Shown here: positions 1 through 6,091 of the stretch, in pieces
Layout: each line of letters begins with the position of its first letter
Numbering within the stretch: the stretch's first letter is position 1
Source of the DNA: a virus
Strand: one strand, 5' to 3'
DNA length: 36,252 nt
Virus record (IMG/VR): IMGVR_UViG_3300038548_000110
Span: 1 to 36,252 of that record
Program-made: the position numbers and the translations under genes
Notes under the pieces: generated by a model
Database searches by the model: none
What the model was told of the DNA's origin: nothing
What the model saw: only the letters and a program-made list of their open reading frames with translations

Positions 1-270
1 CTGCAATGCCACCGCTAATCTTTCAGGTATATCTATAATTCGTTCTTTGCCGTTTCTTGTGTAAGCCGCAGGGATAACAAACTTACTATAGACTTCACCT
101 TTTTCATTTATCAGATCGTGTACCTTAAGTAAGTTATGCTCTGTCATGCTCAATGTGAGCTGTGATAATTGCATGATGAGGTACTGATCTTTTAGTTCGT
201 GCTTACCTACGCAAGATACGTTTAAAAGGGCGTTGATATCGTCACGCGTGAACGGTTGCTTTAATGACAT
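1..270 (-). CDS. Tyrosine-recombinase-like (integrase-family) protein, partial
   Basis: Ninety codons read leftward from an ATG at 270 and run off the window edge, so the C-terminal half is missing. The N-terminus (MSLKQPFTRDDINALL) looks like the start of an integrase catalytic domain, usually written LTxEEvxxLL. Later residues show the expected spacing of a strand-turn-strand segment (YTRNGKERIIDIPERL), matching the K-x-G-K-x-R-x-I-P-L pattern of tyrosine recombinases. Where family members normally have the helix with catalytic Arg I (TGLRxSEL), this protein reads TLSMTEHNLL with no arginine. The family assignment is an inference from pattern. With the end missing, the HxxR and tyrosine residues cannot be checked. 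It could be an inactive or regulatory integrase homologue rather than a working integrase. Confidence 0.55.
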   Translation of the reverse strand, partial: MSLKQPFTRDDINALLNVSCVGKHELKDQYLIMQLSQLTLSMTEHNLLKVHDLINEKGEVYSKFVIPAAYTRNGKERIIDIPERLAVALQ

Positions 271-310
271 TTGTATACTGCAATTCCTGTAAATCAAGCT
301 AATGCAATAT

Positions 311-338
311 AGATTACACTGTTTTTATGAAAAAGCAA
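311..338 (-). promoter_or_regulatory. Weak sigma70-like promoter for the integrase-like gene
   Basis: Read leftward, TTGCTT (338-333) and TAATCT (316-311) are separated by 16 bp and lie about 40 bp before the ATG at 270. The match is only fair. The surrounding stretch 271-457 has no convincing gene. Confidence 0.25.
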
Positions 339-457
339 GGCGCTGTGCAATATAAATATAGTCATAGTGGAAGTCATTATTATTCAGGCTCAGCAACCAG
401 TAAGCATTTATCTATCTGGCGAGGCTCCTCACACTCAACAATCATTTGATTATAAAC

Positions 458-547
458 TCATATATGTTCGTGCATTAACATAATTTTAACGATTAATGAC
501 GCTATAACGATAATAAATAGTAGTGCGTATAAAGTTGATTTGTTCAT
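458..547 (-). CDS. 29-residue membrane peptide
   Basis: An ATG at 547 overlaps the TAA stop of the upstream DUF1367 gene as TAATG, an arrangement typical of translational coupling. The 29-residue product has a short polar start (MNKSTLY), an unbroken hydrophobic segment (ALLFIIVIASLIVKIML) and a short charged end (MHEHI). It looks like a single-pass membrane peptide. No family is recognised. Its size would suit a lysis regulator, a membrane toxin or a superinfection factor, but nothing in the sequence decides between these. Confidence 0.4.
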   Translation of the reverse strand: MNKSTLYALLFIIVIASLIVKIMLMHEHI

Positions 548-990
548 TAGAAAAAGTCCATAAGTTGATTTTCTGTATTAACATCGGCATTGTGAAATAT
601 ATGCTTCAATGCCGCCCGTATCAAAGCTAAATAACACTCCTGAAATACTTCCTCTTTCATATTCGCAAATGCCAATGATTTAGCTTCAGTTCGCAACGTG
701 CCATCAAGTCGTTCAGTCTGAACCCAAAACCCTGCCAGTATAGTTAAGTCCTTTCTGAATCGCTCGAGCTGTTCTGTCTCTGAACAAAACTCGTGTACCT
801 TGTCACCGTCCCAATGATCGAAACAGAATCTAAAGAACACCATCACCTTACGTAAAAATGCAGGGTTGCGAGTTAACTTAATATCAACCTCGTAATGCTC
901 ACCTGTTTTAAAGCGTATAGTTTTCTCTTGCTCTATATCATTAGTCGGACGAAATAAACCGCCAGGTTCCTTTACCATTTGAATTTTCAT
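547..990 (-). CDS. DUF1367 family phage protein
   Basis: This 147-residue protein opens with MKIQMVKEPGGLFRP, followed by a segment reading KTGEHYEVDIKLTRNPAFLRKVMVFFRFCFDHW. That is the recognisable core of the DUF1367 family, found in tailed phages of enterobacteria and marine gammaproteobacteria, often near nin-type or late-regulator genes. Its biochemical role is not established. The ATG at 990 overlaps the TGA of the 25-residue upstream peptide (ATGA), with a GGTGG ribosome-binding site. The gene is part of a continuous leftward operon that runs from the control region at about 4 kb. Confidence 0.75.
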   Translation of the reverse strand: MKIQMVKEPGGLFRPTNDIEQEKTIRFKTGEHYEVDIKLTRNPAFLRKVMVFFRFCFDHWDGDKVHEFCSETEQLERFRKDLTILAGFWVQTERLDGTLRTEAKSLAFANMKEEVFQECYLALIRAALKHIFHNADVNTENQLMDFF

Positions 991-1064
991 TCAGTCCACC
1001 ATAAATATAAACAACCGCCGCCCAGCAATATCACAAAGTAGGCAGCTATTAATAACTCAGTCAT
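987..1064 (-). CDS. 25-residue membrane peptide
   Basis: A 26-codon frame starts at an ATG (1064) overlapping the end of the zinc-finger-like gene and ends in an ATGA overlap with the DUF1367 start. The product (MTELLIAAYFVILLGGGCLY, then LWWTE) is almost wholly hydrophobic and would span the membrane once. The exact couplings on both sides support translation, because otherwise the gap between the neighbours would be an unusual 66-base non-coding insert. No family is recognised. Confidence 0.45.
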   Translation of the reverse strand: MTELLIAAYFVILLGGGCLYLWWTE

Positions 1065-1296
1065 TCATCCAGTTCTCGATACTGTTCAATTCTCGCTGAT
1101 ACATTTTATCATCAAGGTCTTGCTTTACTCTTAATGCATGACTGATAACCTTCTTCTTTTTAACCGCCTCGGTTTTGTCGGCAACGTCAGCAGCTAAAAC
1201 TTTATCTTTACAATCTTCACAACAAGGCAAATCTAAACACTTAGACTTAATAGGTTTGTACTTGCTGCATACGTTACAGTGAAATAATTCACTCAT
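1057..1296 (-). CDS. Small zinc-finger-like phage protein
   Basis: The product has 79 residues. Four cysteines in two knuckles, CNVC (residues 8-11) and CCEDC (25-29), suggest one bound zinc ion in the N-terminal 30 residues. The remainder is lysine-rich (KKKK) and probably helical. The start overlaps the previous gene's stop by four bases. This layout is common in small phage DNA- or protein-binding factors, but no named family is recognised. Confidence 0.55.
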   Translation of the reverse strand: MSELFHCNVCSKYKPIKSKCLDLPCCEDCKDKVLAADVADKTEAVKKKKVISHALRVKQDLDDKMYQRELNSIENWMND

Positions 1297-1613
1297 GATT
1301 TAGCCCCTTTAAAATTTAATTCTTGCCATAACTCTTTAACTGTTGCTTTAGACAATGAGAACTCGGCAGCTAACTCTGATATTTTATCCTTGTTAGTTTT
1401 TCCTACTAACCCTACTTTTATTATATGAGTTCGTAATTTTGCACTCCTACTTCTTGGATTTAACACCTCGTTAGCCGTCCGATAAGCTTTAAAATTGAAA
1501 CGTGTAGAACTTAGGTTATTCTGACTATCCAATAAATCAGCCTTTAATTGTGCTATCTCTTTAGCTTGCGCGTTAATAACGTCGTGTAATTCGCCAATTG
1601 TTCTAATATGCAT
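1293..1613 (-). CDS. Coiled-coil plus helix-turn-helix-like protein
   Basis: This 106-residue protein has two parts. Residues 5-36 form a likely coiled coil (ELHDVINAQAKEIAQLKADL). Residues 75-100 read DKISELAAEFSLSKATVKEL, which fits a helix-turn-helix with a recognition helix. A dimeric DNA-binding protein is a reasonable guess and a regulatory role would suit the position, but the family is unknown to me. AGGA lies about 8 bases before the ATG at 1613. Confidence 0.5.
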   Translation of the reverse strand: MHIRTIGELHDVINAQAKEIAQLKADLLDSQNNLSSTRFNFKAYRTANEVLNPRSRSAKLRTHIIKVGLVGKTNKDKISELAAEFSLSKATVKELWQELNFKGAKS

Positions 1614-1660
1614 GTTATAATTCCTATACTAATTTGGATTGTTAGTGTGTTTGGGTTGTA

Positions 1661-1683
1661 GCCGTTAATGTAATGTTAACGGC
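1661..1683 (+). terminator. Perfect 8-bp hairpin followed by T5
   Basis: GCCGTTAA (1661-1668) and TTAACGGC (1676-1683) form a perfect 8-bp stem around a 7-base loop and are followed by TTTTT on the plus strand. In the leftward (gene) direction the hairpin is not followed by a T-run, so the intrinsic terminator faces against the local genes. It overlaps the stop codon of the minus-strand gene ending at 1676. It may limit antisense transcription, or act on leftward RNA only as a structure. Confidence 0.5.
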
Positions 1684-1882
1684 TTTTTAATTTACTCTTT
1701 TTAATCTTCATCTTCTTACCTTTAACAATTGCGCTATCGATTAATTTAGTTACCGTTGTGAACCTGTTTTTTTTGTAATCCTCAAGGCACATCATGGCTT
1801 GTTCGCGGCTCGTTCTATCGTCAACACCTTCGGCTAGTAATCGCTTGTAAACGGTATCAAATACCATATCGTTAGGTTGCAT
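1676..1882 (-). CDS. Hypothetical 68-residue protein
   Basis: The product is a small protein with a helical N-terminal half (residues 8-35) and a very basic tail ending KKMKIKKSKLKSR. The basic tail hints at nucleic-acid binding. The ATG overlaps the stop of the HNH-AP2-like gene as TAATG. No family is recognised. Confidence 0.5.
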   Translation of the reverse strand: MQPNDMVFDTVYKRLLAEGVDDRTSREQAMMCLEDYKKNRFTTVTKLIDSAIVKGKKMKIKKSKLKSR

Positions 1883-2442
1883 TAGTATTCCCCTATTTTA
1901 TAATTTAGTAGTGCAGATCTTAATGGTTCAGTCTGCTCAAGCGCCACTGACTTTATTAATTTATACTTAAATATCTTATAAGCTTTATGTGCAAGAACCT
2001 CGCTATCATAACAACCTATATGCTTTCTTTTTCCGTCAACATTGCAAGCAGATTTAAACCTTTTTATTTGCTTGCAAAATGAAACACCGAGCATAAAGCT
2101 CCCTCTTTTAGCTTTGTTTGTTAATAACAAGTTATTTATTTTGGCACTAACAAAAATGCAGTTTTCTGGGCTGTAAGTGTTGTTTCCTTGGTTTAATATG
2201 TCTTTATCTAAATCTTTACCATGAAAATCTTGCTTTTCCATCCAAAACTTAAAGTTAGAGAAATAAAGCCACTCGTCACAAACAGAACAATTTTTATATG
2301 TTGGATTATTATGGTCATCTGATGCGTAGCAACGAGATATCATGTTCAACCATCTACAGTAAAATATGCACATACCAGAAACAGGTTGAGTGTTATAGTC
2401 AGCATCATTAATCGCTATCCCGTGTATCATCTTAGGTTTCAT
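1882..2442 (-). CDS. HNH-AP2-type homing-endonuclease-like protein
   Basis: This 186-residue protein shows the layout of phage HNH endonucleases carrying an AP2-like DNA-binding domain. The N-terminal part has W-x-N-M-I-S-R-C-Y (about residues 31-39), then CSVCDEW, LDKDIL and YSPENCIFV, the usual framework around an HNH-type active site. The C-terminal part (GVSFCKQIKRFKSACNVDG, then KHIGCYDSEVLAHKAY) matches an AP2 domain, including the G-x-Y/F turn and A-x-x-A-Y helix. Such genes are selfish elements that spread by cutting DNA lacking them. The gene is coupled by overlap to both neighbours, so it has been accepted into the operon. Activity is not certain. Confidence 0.7.
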   Translation of the reverse strand: MKPKMIHGIAINDADYNTQPVSGMCIFYCRWLNMISRCYASDDHNNPTYKNCSVCDEWLYFSNFKFWMEKQDFHGKDLDKDILNQGNNTYSPENCIFVSAKINNLLLTNKAKRGSFMLGVSFCKQIKRFKSACNVDGKRKHIGCYDSEVLAHKAYKIFKYKLIKSVALEQTEPLRSALLNYKIGEY

Positions 2443-2693
2443 ATTCTCGCCTCTATTTTATGATTTAACCATGATTTAAGCCTAGGTTCTCCACGAAGAT
2501 TAGCGTCAAAACCAGCATTAAAAGATTTATTCATTATCGACTCTTTTTGTTCGTAATAGTCCTCTTGTGATAATGAGTCGCTTAATTCAGATGTTAGTTG
2601 CTCAACCTCGTCTTGACGACATATCAATGATTCCTGACTTTCCTCAAGTAATTCTTCTAATTCTTCGATTCTTTCTTGTTGTTCGTCACTCAT
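2439..2693 (-). CDS. Acidic coiled-coil protein
   Basis: The product has 84 residues. Residues 3-45 are a strongly acidic heptad-rich helix (ERIEELEELLEESQESL, then EVEQLTSELSD). The C-terminal segment (NKSFNAGFDANLRGEPRLKSW) resembles an element seen in several small phage proteins of unknown role. The stop overlaps the next gene's start (ATGA). No function can be assigned. Confidence 0.5.
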   Translation of the reverse strand: MSDEQQERIEELEELLEESQESLICRQDEVEQLTSELSDSLSQEDYYEQKESIMNKSFNAGFDANLRGEPRLKSWLNHKIEARI

Positions 2694-2709
2694 ATTCTAC
2701 CCCTGTTAA

Positions 2710-2889
2710 TTAACTGACCAAATCGCTTTCTGTAACGTTAAAATGCTTATCCATCGCTATCACATCATTTTTATCAAAAAACACCCATGAGATTTCCGCT
2801 ATATGTATTACCAATGTTTCACAGTCATAAAGCGGTTCGGCTACTAACTGTGAAATACTATCTGCGAATTCGTGATCTTCAATTATCAT
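2710..2889 (-). CDS. Hypothetical 59-residue acidic protein
   Basis: A 60-codon frame begins at an ATG at 2889 preceded by a good GGAG ribosome-binding site eight bases upstream, and ends at TAA 2710-2712. The translation (MIIEDHEFADSISQLV at the start, then alternating hydrophobic strands such as TLVIHIAEISWVFFD) looks like a folded mixed alpha/beta protein. It fills what would otherwise be a 220-base gap in the leftward operon. No family is recognised. Confidence 0.55.
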   Translation of the reverse strand: MIIEDHEFADSISQLVAEPLYDCETLVIHIAEISWVFFDKNDVIAMDKHFNVTESDLVS

Positions 2890-2914
2890 TTTTATTTCTC
2901 CATTGCGTTGTTAA

Positions 2915-3229
2915 TTATTTATAAGTTACAAGTCCATCTACATCAATGCACACATCAGTAACGCTAACCCCTCGCCTTTGAGCCACCCCTTTAGCTATTC
3001 CCGCTAACTGACGTTCATAGCCGCGTTCCATTTGTTCAACCTTTAACGTGAGCGCTTTAATCTCGTCATTCATAGGGTTTGGTATAAGATGCTGACCTGT
3101 TGCTTCTCCGTGACTTTCATGTGCACCTTTAACCCATTCAGAAACTGATTTTATTTGAGCGTCTGTTGCTAAAACTTCAGCATCACTTAACGCCTCTTCT
3201 ATGCACATCGTCCAGTATTCCATTTTCAT
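2915..3229 (-). CDS. Conserved-looking phage hypothetical protein
   Basis: The product has 104 residues. The N-terminal half (MKMEYWTMCIEEALSDAEVL, then ATDAQIKSVSEWVKGAHE) and a central IPNPMNDEI motif followed by a coiled coil (ALTLKVEQMERGYERQLAGI) follow a layout common in phage early proteins. No enzyme motif is seen. It lies in the leftward operon, with GGAG before the ATG. Confidence 0.5.
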   Translation of the reverse strand: MKMEYWTMCIEEALSDAEVLATDAQIKSVSEWVKGAHESHGEATGQHLIPNPMNDEIKALTLKVEQMERGYERQLAGIAKGVAQRRGVSVTDVCIDVDGLVTYK

Positions 3230-3270
3230 TTCTCCATTTGATACCCATAAAGGGCGGTTAAGTTATTTAA

Positions 3271-3861
3271 TTACGACTGGTAAGCGTGACTTTCTGGCAA
3301 TGTTATCCTTGCAAAAACTCTATGAACGTCCTCGCTCATAGGCAGAGACTCATGTATAAAATGATTATTTCCGTAGTATATTTTATTAGCCTCTAGCATG
3401 AATGGTTTACCTAATTCTATATGCCTGCAATCCCCGCCTCTTTTCGGTAGTCCTTCAAACTCCCCCACCCAACCAAGGCAAGAAGAAAAATTTGAAGCTA
3501 AAATTATACCGCCAAGATCTGATAGGTACTGCCTGTTATGTATATCAGAACCTAGTCTAGGTCCGTTTTCTCCAACCTTGAAGCCTCCACCGCCACCAAA
3601 TGACATGTTGATAGGTTCATAATTCCCGTCAGTGTGAGGAGCGCCCCTTCTCAGTGTTTGACTCTTTTTAAGTTTCTTACCGTGTATTGTAAAGTAGGCA
3701 ATCACGCTAGATGTTTTTATGCTGCTCATCATTTGCTTGGCAACCAATTTAAATTCATTAGGCAAACCTTCTAGCGTAGACATATTAAAAGGAATCATTG
3801 AAAACTCGCCATCAATAATTGGTAAATTTATAGAACCTGCATTTAAACATAAACTTTTCAT
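3271..3861 (-). CDS. Putative 2-oxoglutarate/Fe(II)-dependent dioxygenase-like protein
   Basis: This 196-residue protein has the residue pattern of the double-stranded beta-helix dioxygenases: an iron-binding H-x-D (H76-T-D78 in APHTDGNY), a distal histidine (H170 in HFIHESLP) and an arginine 15 residues later (R185 in RVFARITLP) placed to hold the 2-oxoglutarate carboxylate. Between them are several short hydrophobic strands (GGIILASN, CLGWVGEF) and a glycine run (GGGGG, about 89-93). In phages such enzymes can hydroxylate nucleic-acid bases or proteins, but the substrate here is unknown. It is the first gene of the leftward operon, next to the control region. A metal-binding cupin of another kind is the main alternative. 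Confidence 0.5.
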   Translation of the reverse strand: MKSLCLNAGSINLPIIDGEFSMIPFNMSTLEGLPNEFKLVAKQMMSSIKTSSVIAYFTIHGKKLKKSQTLRRGAPHTDGNYEPINMSFGGGGGFKVGENGPRLGSDIHNRQYLSDLGGIILASNFSSCLGWVGEFEGLPKRGGDCRHIELGKPFMLEANKIYYGNNHFIHESLPMSEDVHRVFARITLPESHAYQS

Positions 3862-3897
3862 TATTCATTCTCACTCGTTGTTGTTTCGATACCCAGA

Positions 3898-3917
3898 AAA
3901 CCGCGATTAAGCGGTTT
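3898..3917 (-). terminator. Leader hairpin ahead of the leftward operon
   Basis: AAACCGC (3898-3904) pairs with GCGGTTT (3911-3917) around a 6-base loop. Read leftward the hairpin is followed by TTCT, a short T-run. It lies inside the leader of the leftward transcript, between the promoter at 3997-4025 and the first gene, so it could act as an attenuator. Confidence 0.35.
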
Positions 3918-3996
3918 ATATGGCAAGTCTTTAGTTTGCGTTATTTCATTTGATATCCCTCGGTTGTTTTAAATGTACATACCCTAGTGAAATTTA

Positions 3997-4025
3997 ATAC
4001 TAATACATAATAATATTAAAATCAA
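3997..4025 (-). promoter_or_regulatory. Leftward promoter of the divergent control region
   Basis: Read leftward, TTGATT (4025-4020) and TAGTAT (4002-3997) are exactly 17 bp apart. It would drive the minus-strand arm beginning with the gene that starts at 3861, leaving a leader of about 130 bases. Each hexamer matches consensus at four of six positions. Confidence 0.4.
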
Positions 4026-4032
4026 TAATTAA

Positions 4033-4052
4033 ATTAACTTTATTTGGTTAAT
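4033..4052. promoter_or_regulatory. Inverted repeat, candidate operator
   Basis: ATTAAC (4033-4038) and GTTAAT (4047-4052) form a perfect 6-bp inverted repeat with an 8-bp spacer. It sits between the leftward promoter and the rightward extended -10, where a Cro-like dimer would be expected to bind. Confidence 0.35.
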
Positions 4053-4058
4053 CAAGTA

Positions 4059-4067
4059 TGCTATAGT
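4059..4067 (+). promoter_or_regulatory. Rightward extended -10 promoter
   Basis: TGC followed by TATAGT gives an extended -10 (TGnTATAnT) about 31 bases before the Cro-like ATG at 4099. The -35 region (TTTATT) is poor, which is normal for extended -10 promoters. An AAAAGGGG ribosome-binding site follows. Confidence 0.5.
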
Positions 4068-4098
4068 CAAATCTATTATTTACTAAAAGGGGTTTACA

Positions 4099-4293
4099 AT
4101 GAATAAGGAAGACATGCTAAAAAAACTAAAAGGTTTTATATACTCGGAGTTTGGTACTGCAAAGAAATATGCAGAACACAAGGGTGTAACGCCTGCTTTC
4201 GTAAGCGCTGTTTTGAATGGAAACAAAAGTGCTACAGAAGATATGCTGAGCGATATAGCGCTAAAGAAATCTGTAACTTACTTTAGCGCATAA
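4099..4293 (+). CDS. Cro-like helix-turn-helix regulator
   Basis: The product has 64 residues. Residues 18-42 (FGTAKKYAEHKGVTPAFVSAV) form a helix-turn-helix of the lambda Cro/CI fold, followed by LNGNKSATEDMLSDIALKK, a continuation typical of small single-domain Cro-like proteins. It is the first rightward gene after a divergent promoter region holding an inverted repeat, so it probably represses early transcription in one or both directions. No partner CI-type repressor with a cleavage domain lies in the window. It ends 54 bases before the replication gene. Confidence 0.7.
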   Translation: MNKEDMLKKLKGFIYSEFGTAKKYAEHKGVTPAFVSAVLNGNKSATEDMLSDIALKKSVTYFSA

Positions 4294-4347
4294 AAAAACC
4301 GCGTCTTGGCGATAGCGGCTTAGTTAATAACAGTAAGGTGATTATAT

Positions 4348-5052
4348 ATGAGTAAGCAGAGGAAGTCATTTATTGTACATTTTGATAGCCTTAATGTACT
4401 GGATGATTTAACGAATGAACAGGCGGGTTTATTGTTCAAAGCTATCAAGGGTTACCAGTTAGGCGACGATTTAGAGCTTGACGCGTTAACCAAGGTTGCA
4501 TTCTCTCCATTCAAAAACCAGTTTGCAAGGGATGCAGAAAAGTATGAAAACTTGTGTGAAAAGAATAGGTTAATAGCCATAAACAGACACTCCACCAAAT
4601 CTACCAGTGGTGCATCAGGTAACCAAGCGTTACCAAAGACTACCAAATCTACCGATAATGATAGTAAGAGTGATAGTAAGAGTAAGAGTAAGAGTAAGAG
4701 TAAGAGTAAGAGTGATAATGATAGTAAGAAAGAAGATATAGATATAGTCGCTAAAGCTCCGAAGTTTAATTTTAAGAAAGAGTTATTAGCATTAAAAGTT
4801 GACAAGAAAGTTTTAGATGATTGGTTGGCAGTTAGAGTGAAGAAAAAAGCCACTAATTCAGAAACAGCTTTTGCAGGATTAATTACTGAGATTAACAAAT
4901 CAGGATTGAGTGTTGCTGACGCAATTAAAGTTTCAGCTGAAAATAGTTGGGCAGGTTTCAAGTCGCAATGGTATGCAAACCTTTCACCAACAGAAAAAGC
5001 TAAATCGACACATTCATTTGAAACACAAAATTATACATCGGGGAAATTTTAA
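4348..5052 (+). CDS. Phage replisome-organiser-like protein
   Basis: This 234-residue protein has three parts. Residues 5-70 (KSFIVHFDSLNVLDDLTNEQ, then AGLLFKAIKGYQLG) resemble the N-terminal domain of DUF6291-type phage replication proteins. Residues 85-128 are a low-complexity Ser-Lys-Asp linker encoded by a hexamer repeat. The C-terminal domain (about 140-215) ends with SWAGFKSQWYANL, a motif like the C-terminus of replication initiators that recruit the helicase loader. The stop codon overlaps the ATG of the DnaC-type gene (TAATG), and this O/P-like pairing supports a role in origin recognition and loader delivery. The family assignment is by similarity of layout. Confidence 0.6.
   Translation: MSKQRKSFIVHFDSLNVLDDLTNEQAGLLFKAIKGYQLGDDLELDALTKVAFSPFKNQFARDAEKYENLCEKNRLIAINRHSTKSTSGASGNQALPKTTKSTDNDSKSDSKSKSKSKSKSKSDNDSKKEDIDIVAKAPKFNFKKELLALKVDKKVLDDWLAVRVKKKATNSETAFAGLITEINKSGLSVADAIKVSAENSWAGFKSQWYANLSPTEKAKSTHSFETQNYTSGKF
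4663..4728 (+). repeat. AGTAAG hexamer microsatellite
   Basis: Eleven consecutive hexamers of the type AGTAAG, with AGTGAT or AATGAT variants, run in register with the codons. Six identical AGTAAG units lie together at 4675-4710. They encode alternating Ser-Lys in the linker of the replication protein. Loss or gain of a unit keeps the reading frame. Confidence 0.9.
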
Positions 5053-5825
5053 TGAAAACTATTTACGAACTACCTGGCAAACCAGAAGTGATCACTTGTG
5101 ATAAGCATGGTGACTACGAAGTTAAATACAGCGCACCATTCGGATCAAAGAAAAAGATATGGGTAAACGAGGCTTGTAATGAGTGCGTGATAGAAAGCGA
5201 CGAGAAGGCAAGAATAGACGCTGAAAACAAAAGGGTTGCCGATGATATAGAAAGCGAAAGAAAACGTCGAGAAAACGCTCGTATTAACGCTGGCATATCA
5301 AAACGAAACCTTTACAAGACGTTTGATGATTATATTTGTACAAACGAAGGGCAAAGCAAAGCTAAAAACGATTGTATGCGATACGTTGAAAACTTCCCTA
5401 GTGACAAAAGTATGATCATGGTCGGCGGAGTTGGTACCGGTAAAACATTATTAGCCTCAGCAATGCTTGATAAGTTGGTTGATAAACATGATTGCACAAT
5501 AATCAAGGTGATTGACTTAGTTAGAAGTTTAAAAGCTACGTGGTCAAAAGAAAGCAATAACACCGAAGAACAGCTGATTGATTATTACTGTAAACGAGAT
5601 TTATTAATTATTGACGAGGTTGGTTCGCAGTTTGGTAGTGATACGGAAAAACTATTTATATTCGATATTATCGACGGGCGTTATCAGGATATGAAGCCAA
5701 CAATACTTATTAGTAACTTAGATATTGAAGGTGTAAAAGAATGCATAGGCGATCGCTGTGTAGATAGATTGCGCGAAGGTGGCGGAAGTATGATTGCTTT
5801 CAATTGGAAAAGTTTAAGAAGCTAA
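5052..5825 (+). CDS. dnaC: DnaC-type helicase loader ATPase
   Basis: This 257-residue protein is an AAA+ ATPase of the DnaC/phage loader type. Walker A is GGVGTGKT (residues 125-132), Walker B is LLIIDE (184-189), the sensor-1 asparagine is in ISNLD (N222), and the arginine finger is expected in DRLRE (R239). The N-terminus carries C16-x2-H19 and C42-x2-C45, a possible zinc finger, followed by a charged helix (50-80). Such proteins load the replicative DnaB-type helicase on the phage origin. No helicase gene is present, so the host helicase is probably captured. The gene is translationally coupled to the replisome-organiser-like gene. Confidence 0.88.
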   Translation: MKTIYELPGKPEVITCDKHGDYEVKYSAPFGSKKKIWVNEACNECVIESDEKARIDAENKRVADDIESERKRRENARINAGISKRNLYKTFDDYICTNEGQSKAKNDCMRYVENFPSDKSMIMVGGVGTGKTLLASAMLDKLVDKHDCTIIKVIDLVRSLKATWSKESNNTEEQLIDYYCKRDLLIIDEVGSQFGSDTEKLFIFDIIDGRYQDMKPTILISNLDIEGVKECIGDRCVDRLREGGGSMIAFNWKSLRS

Positions 5826-5852
5826 ATTTAATTAACAAGGAATAAACACATT

Positions 5853-6038
5853 ATGATTTTTAAATATTACACGGCAGATTTAAAGGTGCTAAATGACGAA
5901 GATCTAGAGATGACATCAATCACAATACAGACATGGTTCTTTGTTAACCCAGTGCAGGTAGTTCGTATGATGAAGAATCAACTTTCAAGTTGGGATCAAG
6001 AAAACCACCGAATATTTAACTTGCGCAGAATTAAATAA
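5853..6038 (+). CDS. Hypothetical 61-residue protein
   Basis: A small protein gene 27 bases after the loader gene, with an AAGGA ribosome-binding site. The product (starting MIFKYYTADLKVLNDEDLEM) has no known motif. A single hydrophobic patch (TWFFVNPVQVVRMM) lies mid-way. Position in the early operon is the main support that it is real. Confidence 0.5.
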   Translation: MIFKYYTADLKVLNDEDLEMTSITIQTWFFVNPVQVVRMMKNQLSSWDQENHRIFNLRRIK

Positions 6039-6091
6039 TTTAATTAATAAGTAAGAGAGAATCAAAATAATTTAGCAATGGAGTAAATAGA

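Noticed and set aside
327-449. A 40-codon plus-strand frame with ATG in the gap between the integrase-like gene and the 29-residue peptide
   Set aside because: It has no ribosome-binding site, odd composition (Ser/His/Tyr repeats) and runs against all neighbouring genes.
4452-4961. A long leucine/serine-rich minus-strand frame opposite the replication gene
   Set aside because: It is the antisense reading of the AGTAAG repeat and of the replisome-organiser-like gene, with no signals of its own.
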